The notes under the pieces are model-generated. The model was not told where the DNA came from and did not search any database. It saw nothing but the letters and a program-made list of their open reading frames with translations. From the NCBI RefSeq assembly GCF_024753205.1, contig NZ_JANUGZ010000001.1, positions 992,001 through 1,056,000 on the forward strand: 64,000 bases of DNA. Direction: 5' to 3'. Source of the stretch: Massilia aurea. Its GTDB lineage: Bacteria > Pseudomonadota > Gammaproteobacteria > Burkholderiales > Burkholderiaceae_D. Within the stretch, counting starts at the first letter, position 1, and every line of letters begins with the position of its first letter. Shown piece by piece: positions 19,691 to 28,141 of the stretch. The translations under genes were made by a program, and so were the position numbers.

Positions 19691-21019
19691 TCATTGCGGT
19701 GCTCCCCGCGCTGGCCGGCCTGCGCCTTCGCGCCCGCCCTGCCCCGCGCCACGTCCGCCGCCCGGCTTGTCGCCCGGCAGCACCACGCTCGCGCCATCGC
19801 GCAGGCGGTCGGCGCCTTCGGTAATCACCTGCTCGCCGGCTTTCAGGCCGCTGGCGATCTGCACCTTGTCCACGGTCGCCTGCCCGCGCTTGACAGTGCG
19901 CAGCGACACGGTGCGCTTGGCGGCGTCGAGCACGTAGACGAAGTCGCCGTCGGTACCGTGGCGCAGCGCCGTGACGGGCACCTGCACCGCGTTCTGGATC
20001 GTGTTGACGGTCAGGCGCAGGTTGACGAACTGGCTCGGGAACAGTTTGGCGTCGGTGTTGGCAAAGCGCGCCTTGGCGCGCACGGTGCCGGTGGACGTGT
20101 CGACCTGGTTATCCAGCGCGATGAAGCTGCCCGTGGCCAGCGCGTCGGTGCGGGTGCGGTCCAGCGCGGTGGCCGGCAGCTTCGCGCCTTGCGTGATGCG
20201 CTGCTGCAGCACCGGCAAGCCATCCTGCGGCACCGCGAATTCGACGTCGATCGGGGCCAGTTGCGTGATCACGGCGATGCCGGCGGTGTCGCCGCTGCCC
20301 ACCAGGTTGCCCACGTCGACCGTGCGCAGACCAACGCGCCCGCCGATCGGTGCGCGCACGGTGGCGTAATCGAGATTGAGCTGGGCCGTGCCTTCATTGG
20401 CGCGGTCGATCGTTGCCGTGCCTTCGAGCTGCTTGACCAGCGCGGCCTGCGTATCGACTTCCTGGCGCGCGATCGAATCCTGTTCGAGCAGCGTCTGGAA
20501 GCGCTTGAGCGTGACGCGCGCGCTGTCGAGCTGCGCTTCGTCGCGCTGACGCTGGCCGCGCGCCTGCAGCAGTGCCATCTGGAACGGGCGCGGGTCGATC
20601 GTCGCGAGCACCTGGCCCGGCTTGACCAGCTCACCCTCGGTAAAGTGGATCTTCTGGACCACGCCCGAGACTTGCGGACGCACCGTCACGATCGCGGCTG
20701 GCACCACGGTGCCCAGCGCTTCGAGCGTCACCGGGATGTCGGCCACCGTCGCGGTCGCGACACCGACCGTCGTCGCCGGGCCGCCCCGTCCGCCGCCCGG
20801 GCCACCAGGGCCACGACCACCACCGCCGCCCCCGCCAGGCCCGCCTGCCGACATGCCCGGACCGCCCGGGCCGCTAGCAGGTGCCGGGTTGATCAGCGTC
20901 CAGGCCAGGTAGCCCAAGGCGGCCATCGACAGCACGGCAATGGTGCCGCCAATGACACGGGTGCGCTTCTTGCGCGGCGGGCGGCTGGTGGCGGGAGGGA
21001 TCGGAGAATGCTGGTCCAT
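19691..21019 (-). CDS. mdtA: Periplasmic adaptor (membrane fusion) protein, MdtA type
   Basis: A 442-residue adaptor that links the RND pump to the outer-membrane channel. After an N-terminal anchor helix (about 24-44) comes an unusual Gly-rich linker (residues 48-86, mostly GGP/GGG repeats). The lipoyl/hairpin core follows (VTVRPQVSGVVQKIHFTEG, then a coiled-coil hairpin), then beta-barrel and membrane-proximal domains, and a second Gly/Arg-rich tail. Length and domain order fit MdtA apart from the Gly-rich ends. It is the first gene of the four-gene operon, so the promoter should lie in 21020-21200, where I saw no clear consensus. Confidence 0.92.
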   Translation of the reverse strand: MDQHSPIPPATSRPPRKKRTRVIGGTIAVLSMAALGYLAWTLINPAPASGPGGPGMSAGGPGGGGGGGRGPGGPGGGRGGPATTVGVATATVADIPVTLEALGTVVPAAIVTVRPQVSGVVQKIHFTEGELVKPGQVLATIDPRPFQMALLQARGQRQRDEAQLDSARVTLKRFQTLLEQDSIARQEVDTQAALVKQLEGTATIDRANEGTAQLNLDYATVRAPIGGRVGLRTVDVGNLVGSGDTAGIAVITQLAPIDVEFAVPQDGLPVLQQRITQGAKLPATALDRTRTDALATGSFIALDNQVDTSTGTVRAKARFANTDAKLFPSQFVNLRLTVNTIQNAVQVPVTALRHGTDGDFVYVLDAAKRTVSLRTVKRGQATVDKVQIASGLKAGEQVITEGADRLRDGASVVLPGDKPGGGRGAGQGGREGAGRPARGAPQ

Positions 21020-21215
21020 GCTTGTCCTTGTCGATTTTTTTTGTCAATGCGCGCTACGCACTACTACTCACGACGACTGTAGCATGCGAATTTCACATGG
21101 AATGTTTCGTAACGTACATAGAATACCGGGCGAACCGGCCTTGAAACGGCGCCCTGCCAACCCGCTTAACACCGATTTACACGGTTAGCCCCTGAATGAC
21201 GGCTGTAAACGGCAA

Positions 21216-21245
21216 ACGGGCGCAACACCAGGGTGTTGCGCCCGT
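21216..21245 (-). terminator. Strong hairpin downstream of sppA
   Basis: A perfect 13-base inverted repeat (ACGGGCGCAACAC / GTGTTGCGCCCGT, loop CAGG) lies 61 bases beyond the sppA stop and upstream of the mdtA operon. On the minus strand it is followed only by a weak T-rich stretch. It most likely ends the sppA transcript and insulates the efflux operon. Confidence 0.65.
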
Positions 21246-21306
21246 CCCGCCTTTGTCTCAATCAGTTACAAAGTCGCTACATGTGGACCATGCGCGCTAC
21301 CGTGCT

Positions 21307-23163
21307 TTACCAGTTGCCGCAGAAGCAGTGCGTGACTGCCGTAAACGGCTTGCGCTCGGTGGTCAGCTCCGACAGGAACGCCATGTCAGCGGCGACCTGG
21401 TTCACAGGGCCGGCAGGAATCGCGTTCTCGATCAGGCCCAGCTTGACCTGGATCGTCATGGCCTGGACCGCCGAGGCGCCCGCCATTTGCAGGAAACGCT
21501 CGACGCGCGTGACCGGACGCTCGACATACACGACGCGGTAATCCTTGCCCAGCTTGGCCCGGCCGGCAGCCGATGCCAGCGCATCGTTGTAGCCGCCCAG
21601 GCGATCGACCAGACCGCGCTCCTTGGCCTGGACACCGGTCCAGACACGACCCTGCCCCACTTCGTCGATCTTGGCCGGCGTGGTCTTGCGCGCCGCCGCC
21701 GCCTTGGTGGTGAAGTCGCTGTAGACGTTGTTGATGCTCGACTGGATCAGCTGCTGGAAGCGCGGATCGAGCGGGCGCAGCGGGTTGTAGGCGTCGGCCA
21801 GCCAGGTGGTGGTCACGCCATCGGTGTGGATGCCCAGCTTGGCGGCGACCTTGTCGGCCGTCGGCAGCAGCGCAAACACGCCGATCGAACCGGTGATGGT
21901 GGCCGGGTCGGCAATCACTTCATCCGACGCCATCGAGATCCAGTAGCCGCCGGACGCCGCCACGCTGCCCATCGACACGACCACCGGCTTGCCGGCAGCC
22001 CGCGTCAGTTCCAGCTCGCGTCGGATCAGCTCTGAACCGTAGGCACTGCCGCCCGGCGAATCGACGCGCAGCACGAGCGCCTTGATATTGTCGTCCTCGC
22101 GCGCCTGGCGGATCAGGTTGGCCATGCTGCGTCCGCCGATCACACCGGGGCCACCGTCGCCATCGGTGATGGAACCTGCGGCAACTACGACGCCAACCGC
22201 ATCGCCAAACTGCTTCTGCGGATGACGCGACAGGTAATCATAGAAACCGATCTGGCGGAACGACTTGTTGTCGTCGTCCGGCGCGCCGCGCTTGATCATC
22301 AGGTCGCGCAGTTCGTCGCGGGTTTTCAGGCCATCGACCAATTTGGCCTGCAGCGCCACTTTCGCGGCACTGCCGCCGGCATTCTCCATCCGCTCGGGGA
22401 GCGATTCGATCATGCCCGCGATCGCGCCATCGGGCAGCTTGCGGTTTTTCTCGACCAGGCCCGTGTAGCCGGACCACAGCGCGTTGTACAGATAGGCGTC
22501 GGCTTCGCGCGCGGCGTCGGACGGGCCGTTGGCGATGTACGGCTCGGCGGCGCTCTTGTAGGTGCCGACCTTGATCAGGTTGACCGTGACGCCAACCTTG
22601 TCGAGCGCATCGCGGTAATAGTTGCGGCGCCCGCCGAAGCCTTCGATCATGACCATCCCCATCGGATGGACATACACTTCGCTGGCGTGCGACGCCACCA
22701 AATAACGCTTCTGGTCGTAGCTGCCGCTCCAGGCGACGACCGTCTTGCCGCTCTTCTTGACGCGGTCGACCGCCGCGCCGATTTCGCGCAGCATGGCCAT
22801 GCCGCCGCCCTGCATCTCGTCGAGCAGCAGCACGACGCTCGAGATGTTGGGATCGCGCGCTGCCGCGTCGAGCACGACGATCACGTCGCGCAGGCGCACG
22901 GTGCGCTTGGAATCGCCGCCGACGTTGTCGAGCACCGCGTCGCGCAGCGTGGTTTCATACTGCTCGACCAGGTCACCCCGGATCTCGAGCACCAGCGCCG
23001 TCTTGTTCGAGAGCGGCTTGACGCCACCGCTGAAGAAGAGCGAGACGACGATGATCACGATCAGCAGGAACAGCAGGTTGACGAAGGTGCGGCGGGTCAC
23101 GTCGAGCGCGGTCCACAGCATGACGAACCCGCGCCGCAGGGCGCTCAGGGGCTTGAAGGCCAT
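21307..23163 (-). CDS. sppA: Signal peptide peptidase SppA (67K type)
   Basis: A 618-residue membrane-anchored serine protease of the same length as E. coli SppA, which digests cleaved signal peptides in the inner membrane. A single N-terminal membrane helix (about 27-45) precedes two tandem S49 domains. The general base Lys203 lies in GTYKSAAEPY and the likely nucleophile Ser404 in VAASGGYW, the positions of the E. coli Lys-Ser dyad; RVDSPGGSAYGSE is the preceding conserved loop. The start MAFKPLSALRRG is preferred over upstream extensions, which are not hydrophobic. A cysteine pair lies at the extreme C-terminus (HCFCGNW). Confidence 0.93.
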   Translation of the reverse strand: MAFKPLSALRRGFVMLWTALDVTRRTFVNLLFLLIVIIVVSLFFSGGVKPLSNKTALVLEIRGDLVEQYETTLRDAVLDNVGGDSKRTVRLRDVIVVLDAAARDPNISSVVLLLDEMQGGGMAMLREIGAAVDRVKKSGKTVVAWSGSYDQKRYLVASHASEVYVHPMGMVMIEGFGGRRNYYRDALDKVGVTVNLIKVGTYKSAAEPYIANGPSDAAREADAYLYNALWSGYTGLVEKNRKLPDGAIAGMIESLPERMENAGGSAAKVALQAKLVDGLKTRDELRDLMIKRGAPDDDNKSFRQIGFYDYLSRHPQKQFGDAVGVVVAAGSITDGDGGPGVIGGRSMANLIRQAREDDNIKALVLRVDSPGGSAYGSELIRRELELTRAAGKPVVVSMGSVAASGGYWISMASDEVIADPATITGSIGVFALLPTADKVAAKLGIHTDGVTTTWLADAYNPLRPLDPRFQQLIQSSINNVYSDFTTKAAAARKTTPAKIDEVGQGRVWTGVQAKERGLVDRLGGYNDALASAAGRAKLGKDYRVVYVERPVTRVERFLQMAGASAVQAMTIQVKLGLIENAIPAGPVNQVAADMAFLSELTTERKPFTAVTHCFCGNW

Positions 23164-23191
23164 CGATACTCCATAAAAGGTTGATGCATAA

Positions 23192-24661
23192 TTAAGCAGA
23201 CTGCATGGAATGACGGCCCTGGTGGCGCAGCGAAATCGCGTACAGCCCCGCAAACACCAGCATGCCGTTGATCATCAAGAGTTCCAGCCCGAGCCGGTAC
23301 GAGCCGAGCAGATACGCCTGATTGTACTCAAGGATCGCGCACAGGACCGGCGCGCCGATCGTGACCAGCGGTACAAGGCGATTGCGCGGCACGCGCGCCG
23401 TGAACATGCCGAACGCGAACAGGCCAAGCAGCGGACCGTAGGTGTAGGCCGCCAGCTTGAGAATCACGCCGATCATGCTGGGATTGTCGGCCGCCTTGAA
23501 GCCCATCACGAGCAGCAGGAACAGGAACGCATAGCCCAGGTGCACGCGGCGGCGCAGGCCCTCGGCCTGCGCCTGGGTCAGATCCGTCCTGCGCTTGATG
23601 CCCAGCAGGTCGATGCAGGTCGACGAGGTCAGCGCCGTGATCGCGCCGTCGGCGCTCGGGAACAGCGCCGAGATCAGCGCGATCAGAAAGATGATCTGCA
23701 GCGCGGGCGGCAGATGGCCCATGACCACAGCCGGGAAGATCTTGTCGCCGGTGGCCGTCACGCCCACGGTCGGCGCGTACAGGTACAGCAGGCCGCCCAG
23801 GAACAGGAACGACAGCAGCACGACGACCAGCACGGCGGTCAGCGCCAGCAGATTCTTTTGCGAGTCGGCCAGCGTCTTGACCGAGATGGTCTTTTGCATC
23901 ATTTCCTGGTCCATCCCCGTCATGGTGATGGTGATCAGCGCGCCGGCAACGATCTGCTTGAGCCAGAAATTCGGGCTGTTGAGGTCTGTCGTGAACACGC
24001 TGGCCAGGCCGCTCGAGCGCATCTGCTCCAGGCTATCGGGCACCGACAGGTTCAGTTCACCCAGCAGGAACCAGGCGCACGCGAACAGGCCGAACAGCAT
24101 GCCGGTCGTTTGCAGCGTGTCGGTCCAGACGATGGTCTTGACGCCGCCCTGGTAGGTATAGAGCAGGATCATCCCCAATACGACGAGGGTGCTGAGCCAG
24201 AACGGCACGCCCAGGCTGTCGAGAATGACCGCCTGCAGGATGTTCACCACCAGGTACAGGCGCGCGGTGGCGCCGAGCAGGCGCGAAATGATGAAGAAGC
24301 CGGCCCCGCTCTGATAGGCACGCCGGCCAAGACGCACGTCGAGGTAGTGATAGATGGAGGTCAGCTGCAGCCGGTAGTACAGCGGCAGCAGGAGCCAGGT
24401 GACGGCGAGGTAGCCGATCACGTAGCCGATCAGGATCTGCGCGTAGCCAAAGCCATCGGCGCCGACCGCGCCCGGCACGCTGACGAAGGTCACGCCCGAG
24501 AGCGTGGTGCCGACCATGCCGAAGGCGACCAGCACCCAGTTGCTGCTCTTGTTACCGATGAAGAAGCTGTCGTTGTTGGCGCCGCGCGACGTGGCCCAGG
24601 CCACGGCCAGCAACAAGGCGAAGTAGCCGATGAGGATGCAAAACAGGAGTAACGGGGACAT
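23192..24661 (-). CDS. Sodium:solute symporter (SSS family)
   Basis: A membrane transporter of about 489 residues with thirteen or so predicted helices. The LeuT-fold features of the SSS family are present, such as GNKSSNWVLVAFGMVGTTLSGVTFVS in TM1-TM2 and ALFPSADGAITALTSS near TM8. The substrate cannot be told from sequence; relatives carry sugars, sialic acids or organic acids. It lies 28 bases upstream of sppA and may share its transcript. The start at 24661 (ATG, MSPLLLFC) is used; a TTG eleven codons upstream (24694) is possible. Confidence 0.88.
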   Translation of the reverse strand: MSPLLLFCILIGYFALLLAVAWATSRGANNDSFFIGNKSSNWVLVAFGMVGTTLSGVTFVSVPGAVGADGFGYAQILIGYVIGYLAVTWLLLPLYYRLQLTSIYHYLDVRLGRRAYQSGAGFFIISRLLGATARLYLVVNILQAVILDSLGVPFWLSTLVVLGMILLYTYQGGVKTIVWTDTLQTTGMLFGLFACAWFLLGELNLSVPDSLEQMRSSGLASVFTTDLNSPNFWLKQIVAGALITITMTGMDQEMMQKTISVKTLADSQKNLLALTAVLVVVLLSFLFLGGLLYLYAPTVGVTATGDKIFPAVVMGHLPPALQIIFLIALISALFPSADGAITALTSSTCIDLLGIKRRTDLTQAQAEGLRRRVHLGYAFLFLLLVMGFKAADNPSMIGVILKLAAYTYGPLLGLFAFGMFTARVPRNRLVPLVTIGAPVLCAILEYNQAYLLGSYRLGLELLMINGMLVFAGLYAISLRHQGRHSMQSA

Positions 24662-24718
24662 GGAAAAGCCGGGGATGATCGTTTTGCCCAGCAATATACA
24701 CTGCCGGGCAACCGGCGC

Positions 24719-25150
24719 TCAAACCTCTTCGCTGCGCACCCGACGGAATGGCCCGATACAGGTTTGCATGGTCTGGTCGGCGCACATCAGGAAAATTGTG
24801 CGTGACGGGTGGAACTGGATGAAATTGATGACCTGCGCGCCGGGCTTCATCACGTTGCCCGAACAATCGGGCTTGCCGTTGTCTTTGACGATGCGGTCTT
24901 GCAGGCGATAGAAGCCTTGCTTGTCGGGCTGGGCGGAAACGGTATAGACGCTTTCGGAAACCTCGGCGGCGCTGGTGACGAACGTGGTGCCGTCGGCGCG
25001 AAAGCGGTAGGTCTCGGCGCATTCGGTGCCCGGCACTGTCAGCCGCCAGATGCCGAGGAGCGGATGACCGGCGGCGACGCCCGCCGGTGCAGCAGCCAGC
25101 GCCGGCGCGCCCAGGCAGGACAGCAGGAACAGGACGGCACGTGCGCGCAT
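24719..25150 (-). CDS. Small exported protein of unknown function
   Basis: A secreted protein of about 143 residues. The signal peptide (MRARAVLFLLSCLGAPALA) precedes a mature part with four cysteines (in TECAE, PDCSG, MCAD and TCIG) that could form two disulphides. The text GIWRLTVPGTECAETYRF...DGTTFVTS suggests a small beta-barrel of the lipocalin-like kind common in periplasmic proteins, but I do not recognise a family. GGAG six bases before the ATG at 25150 supports this start over the ATG at 25162. It sits 57 bases upstream of the symporter gene on the same strand. Confidence 0.75.
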   Translation of the reverse strand: MRARAVLFLLSCLGAPALAAAPAGVAAGHPLLGIWRLTVPGTECAETYRFRADGTTFVTSAAEVSESVYTVSAQPDKQGFYRLQDRIVKDNGKPDCSGNVMKPGAQVINFIQFHPSRTIFLMCADQTMQTCIGPFRRVRSEEV

Positions 25151-25166
25151 GCGAGGCTCCATCAAA

Positions 25167-25201
25167 CGACAACGCCTGCCCGAAAACCGGACAGGCGTCG
25201 T
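25167..25201 (-). terminator. Imperfect hairpin downstream of the NYN gene
   Basis: Arms ACGCCTG / CAGGCGT extended by CCG / CGG after one mismatch, around a five-base loop, lie between the stop of the NYN gene and the start of the small exported protein. The following T tract is weak. It is likely a terminator or attenuator for the upstream gene. Confidence 0.5.
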
Positions 25202-25246
25202 GATTATGGCATCGCGCAGCGGCGCGCGGCGCGCGGCAGTCCGTGA

Positions 25247-26860
25247 TTAGCCGTTGTCGGAACCGGCCTTCGGCTTGGCCGGACGACGGCTGCGTGGCGC
25301 GGCCTTGCGCGCCGGACGGGCGCCCTTGGTGCGTGCCGGCGCGGCGTCTTCTGCATCCGCGTCTGCTTCTGGCTCAGGCGCGACGTCTTCCTGCGCTGCG
25401 GCAGCAGCCGCCTGCGCTTCGGCTTCGGCTGCCGCAGCAGCTTCGGCTTCAGCAGCTGCAGCCTGCTCCGCCAGCTTCTTGGCCGACGGCTTGCGTGGCG
25501 CGCGGCGACGTTCCTTCTCGACCGGCGCCGGCGCTGCTTCAGCTTCCACCGGCTCGGCGTCGCTCACGACCAGCGTCGGTTGCGATGCCGGTTCGTCGAA
25601 GGTGTCGTCCTGTGCTTCCGCTTCGAAAGCAACCGGCTCCAGCAGCGCCGGCACGTTCGATGCCTCGTTGCGGTTGCCGCCCTTGCGCCCGCCTTGGCCA
25701 CGGCCGCGACGGCCGTCAGTCCTGGCCGGTTGCGCTTCCGGTTGCGATTCCGGTTGCGCTGCCGGTTCCTCGAACAGTTCTTCCTGTGGTTCCGGCTCGA
25801 CCGCCACCGGCTCCGCCAGTGCTTGTACGTTCGATGCGTCGTTGCGGTTACCGCCCTTGCGGCCACCGCGGCCACGGCCACGACGGCCATCGTTCTTGAC
25901 CGGCTCGTCATTGCCTTCAACCGGCGCTGCCGCGTCGAGCATGTCCTGCACCACGGCGTCCGGCGCCTGCGTGCCGTCCTGCTGGGCTTCCTGGCCCGCT
26001 GCTGCATTGCCTGCATGCGCGCTGCGGAATACATAGGTGCCGGATTTTTCGTCGCGGCCAAATTCGAACAGGCCGCGCGTCTGCGCTTCTTCGAGCAGGT
26101 TGCCGAAGGTGCGGAACCCGTAATAGGTTTCCGAGAAATCGGGACGGCGGCGCTTGAGCGTGTCCTTCAGCAGCGAAGCCCAGATTTTGCCTGTGTCGCC
26201 GCGCTCGGACGTGAGCGCGTCGAACGTCTCGACCACCATGTCGAGCGCCTGCACCTTGCGCGCTTCGAGCTCTTCCTTGCGCTTGTCGTCGCCGACATTC
26301 GTGTTGGTGTTGTTGCTGGCGTTCGAGCGGCGCGGTTGCGGCGCGGCCTTGCGCTCGTCGCGCTTGGCGGCGGTGCGGCGCTGTTCGCGCACGAGGTCAT
26401 CATAAAAGATGAATTCGTCGCAGTTTGCCACCAGCAGATCGGAGGTCGACTGCTTGACGCCCACGCCGATTAGCTGCTTGTTATTTTCACGCAGCTTCGA
26501 CACCAGCGGCGAGAAGTCGGAATCGCCACTGATGATGACGAAGGTGTTGACGTGCGACTTCGTGTAGCACAGGTCGAGTGCATCGACGACGAGGCGGATG
26601 TCGGCCGAATTCTTGCCCGACTGGCGCACGTGCGGGATCTCGATCAGCTCGAAGTTCGCTTCGTGCATCGCCGCCTTGAAGCCCTTGTAGCGGTCCCAGT
26701 CGCAGTACGACTTCTTGACCACGATGCTGCCCTTGAGCAGCAGGCGTTCCAGCACTGGCTTGATGTCGAATTTTTCGTAATTGGCGTCGCGAACGCCCAG
26801 TGCGACGTTTTCAAAGTCGCAGAACACCGCCATGCTGATGTTGTCGGAAGAAGAGGCCAT
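25247..26860 (-). CDS. NYN-domain ribonuclease-like protein with LOTUS/OST-HTH domain and RG-rich tail
   Basis: A 537-residue protein likely acting on RNA. Residues 8-160 form a NYN (PIN-like) nuclease domain: AVFCDFENVALG at the start, the conserved NSADIRLVVDALDL and SGDSDFSPLVSKLRE carry the metal-binding aspartates. Residues about 210-290 fit a LOTUS/OST-HTH RNA-binding domain (FDALTSERGDTGKIWASLLK... RRPDFSETYYGFRTFGNLLEEA). The remaining 240 residues are low complexity, with two 58-residue repeats containing RRGRGxGGRKGGNRN and a Glu/Ala-rich then Lys/Arg-rich end. Such RG-rich tails bind RNA in other proteins. It is divergent from the oxidoreductase gene at 27038. Confidence 0.88.
   Translation of the reverse strand: MASSSDNISMAVFCDFENVALGVRDANYEKFDIKPVLERLLLKGSIVVKKSYCDWDRYKGFKAAMHEANFELIEIPHVRQSGKNSADIRLVVDALDLCYTKSHVNTFVIISGDSDFSPLVSKLRENNKQLIGVGVKQSTSDLLVANCDEFIFYDDLVREQRRTAAKRDERKAAPQPRRSNASNNTNTNVGDDKRKEELEARKVQALDMVVETFDALTSERGDTGKIWASLLKDTLKRRRPDFSETYYGFRTFGNLLEEAQTRGLFEFGRDEKSGTYVFRSAHAGNAAAGQEAQQDGTQAPDAVVQDMLDAAAPVEGNDEPVKNDGRRGRGRGGRKGGNRNDASNVQALAEPVAVEPEPQEELFEEPAAQPESQPEAQPARTDGRRGRGQGGRKGGNRNEASNVPALLEPVAFEAEAQDDTFDEPASQPTLVVSDAEPVEAEAAPAPVEKERRRAPRKPSAKKLAEQAAAAEAEAAAAAEAEAQAAAAAAQEDVAPEPEADADAEDAAPARTKGARPARKAAPRSRRPAKPKAGSDNG
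25656..25894. repeat. In-gene direct repeat, 174-base period, in the NYN protein gene
   Basis: Two copies of a segment encoding RG/GG-rich sequence (25656-25720 and 25830-25894) lie exactly 174 bases (58 codons) apart, with few differences. The in-frame period suggests expansion by slippage or unequal recombination within the coding sequence. Confidence 0.75.
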
Positions 26861-27037
26861 GAGTTGTTTTTTCTGTAGTGATAAGGCAAACGTATGGCGA
26901 TTATACGCACGCCCTTCCGTTTCGCGCCGTATGACATTGCCCGGCGGCCAGTTTCAGCGATTGGGTGTGGCGCGTGGGCAGCATCGGCCAAGGTTCTTTA
27001 TGCTATGCCATCCGATCCACTCGAAGGAGCTCAACAC

Positions 27038-28048
27038 ATGACCGCAACAACCAACCGCCGCGTCGTCCTCGTCTCGCACCCGAAGGGCAAGCCAACCGCA
27101 GAGAACTTCCGCATCGAGGATGCACCGATCCCGACGCCGGGCGACGGCGAACTGCTGCTCGAAACGCTGTTCCTGTCGCTCGATCCGTATATGCGCACCC
27201 GCATGAACGGCACCGCCACCTACGCCGCCGCCCTGGAGCTGGGCGATGTGATGGTCGGCGGGACCGTCGCCCGCGTCAAGCAGTCGAACCACCCGGACTG
27301 GAAAGAAGGCGACGTCGTCGTGGCCTACTTCGGCTGGCAGTCGTTTGCCATCTCGGATGGCAGCAACCTGCGCCGCGTCGATCCGGACAGCGCGCCTGTG
27401 TCCACCGCCGTCGGCGTGCTCGGCATGCCAGGCTTCACGGCGTATGCCGGCCTGCTCGAAATCGGCCAGCCGAAGGCAGGCGAAACCGTCGTCGTGGCCG
27501 CCGCCAGCGGCGCCGTTGGCTCGGTCGTCGGCCAGATCGCCCGCATCAAGGGCGCCCGCGCCGTGGGCATCGCCGGCGGGCCCGAGAAATGCGCGTTCGT
27601 CAAGGACGAGCTGAAGTTCGACGCCGTCGTCGACCACCGCGCACCGGACTTCGCCGAGCAGCTGGCCAAGGCCTGCCCGGACGGCATCGACGTGTATTTC
27701 GAGAACGTTGGCGGGCAGGTGCTGGAAGCCGTCAAGCCGTTGCTGAACAACTTCGCGCGCATGCCCGTATGCGGCCTGGTGTCGCATTACAACGATGCGG
27801 GCGCGGGCGCCTCGATCGACCTGAGCCTCACGCTGTTCAAGAGTTTGACCGTACGCGGCTTCCTGCAGAACGAGTTTGTCGAGCGGCTCGAGCCGACCTT
27901 CCTGAAAGAAGCCGCAGGCTGGATCAAGGATGGATCGCTGCGCTACCGTGAAGACATCGTCGAGGGGCTGGACAAGGCGCCCGAGGCATTCATTGGCCTG
28001 TTAGATGGCAAGAATTTCGGCAAGCTGGTGGTGCGCGTCGCAGAATGA
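27038..28048 (+). CDS. NADP-dependent oxidoreductase (zinc-independent MDR, CurA/prostaglandin reductase-like)
   Basis: A 336-residue medium-chain reductase without the zinc-binding cysteines of alcohol dehydrogenases. The N-terminal GroES-like domain has SLDPYMRTRMN, which is characteristic of the CurA/leukotriene B4 dehydrogenase branch. The Rossmann part has VVAAASGAVGSVVGQIARIKGARAVGIAGG (AASGAVGS binding loop) and YFENVGG. It should reduce alpha,beta-unsaturated ketones with NADPH; the natural substrate is unknown. A strong GAAGGAG lies seven bases before the ATG. Confidence 0.92.
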   Translation: MTATTNRRVVLVSHPKGKPTAENFRIEDAPIPTPGDGELLLETLFLSLDPYMRTRMNGTATYAAALELGDVMVGGTVARVKQSNHPDWKEGDVVVAYFGWQSFAISDGSNLRRVDPDSAPVSTAVGVLGMPGFTAYAGLLEIGQPKAGETVVVAAASGAVGSVVGQIARIKGARAVGIAGGPEKCAFVKDELKFDAVVDHRAPDFAEQLAKACPDGIDVYFENVGGQVLEAVKPLLNNFARMPVCGLVSHYNDAGAGASIDLSLTLFKSLTVRGFLQNEFVERLEPTFLKEAAGWIKDGSLRYREDIVEGLDKAPEAFIGLLDGKNFGKLVVRVAE

Positions 28049-28053
28049 TCAAC

Positions 28054-28107
28054 GGCCACAATTGACATTTGGAATTGGTGCAGCATCCGTCAAATGTGGC
28101 CTATAAT
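28054..28107 (+). promoter_or_regulatory. 13-base inverted repeat abutting a perfect -10 box
   Basis: Arms GGCCACAATTGAC (28054-28066) and GTCAAATGTGGCC (28089-28101) pair in 12 of 13 positions around a 22-base spacer. The second arm ends directly against TATAAT (28102-28107), 34 bases before the hybrid kinase start. This could be an operator covering the kinase promoter or a terminator for the preceding reductase gene; there is no T tract, which favours an operator. A good -35 is not evident. Confidence 0.45.
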
Positions 28108-28141
28108 TATTTAACCTTTTGCAACCATTTTTCGAACATCG

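Noticed and set aside
21216..21245. A transposon inverted end
   Set aside because: The two arms are adjacent and form one hairpin after sppA, with no second copy or transposase gene, so a terminator explains it.
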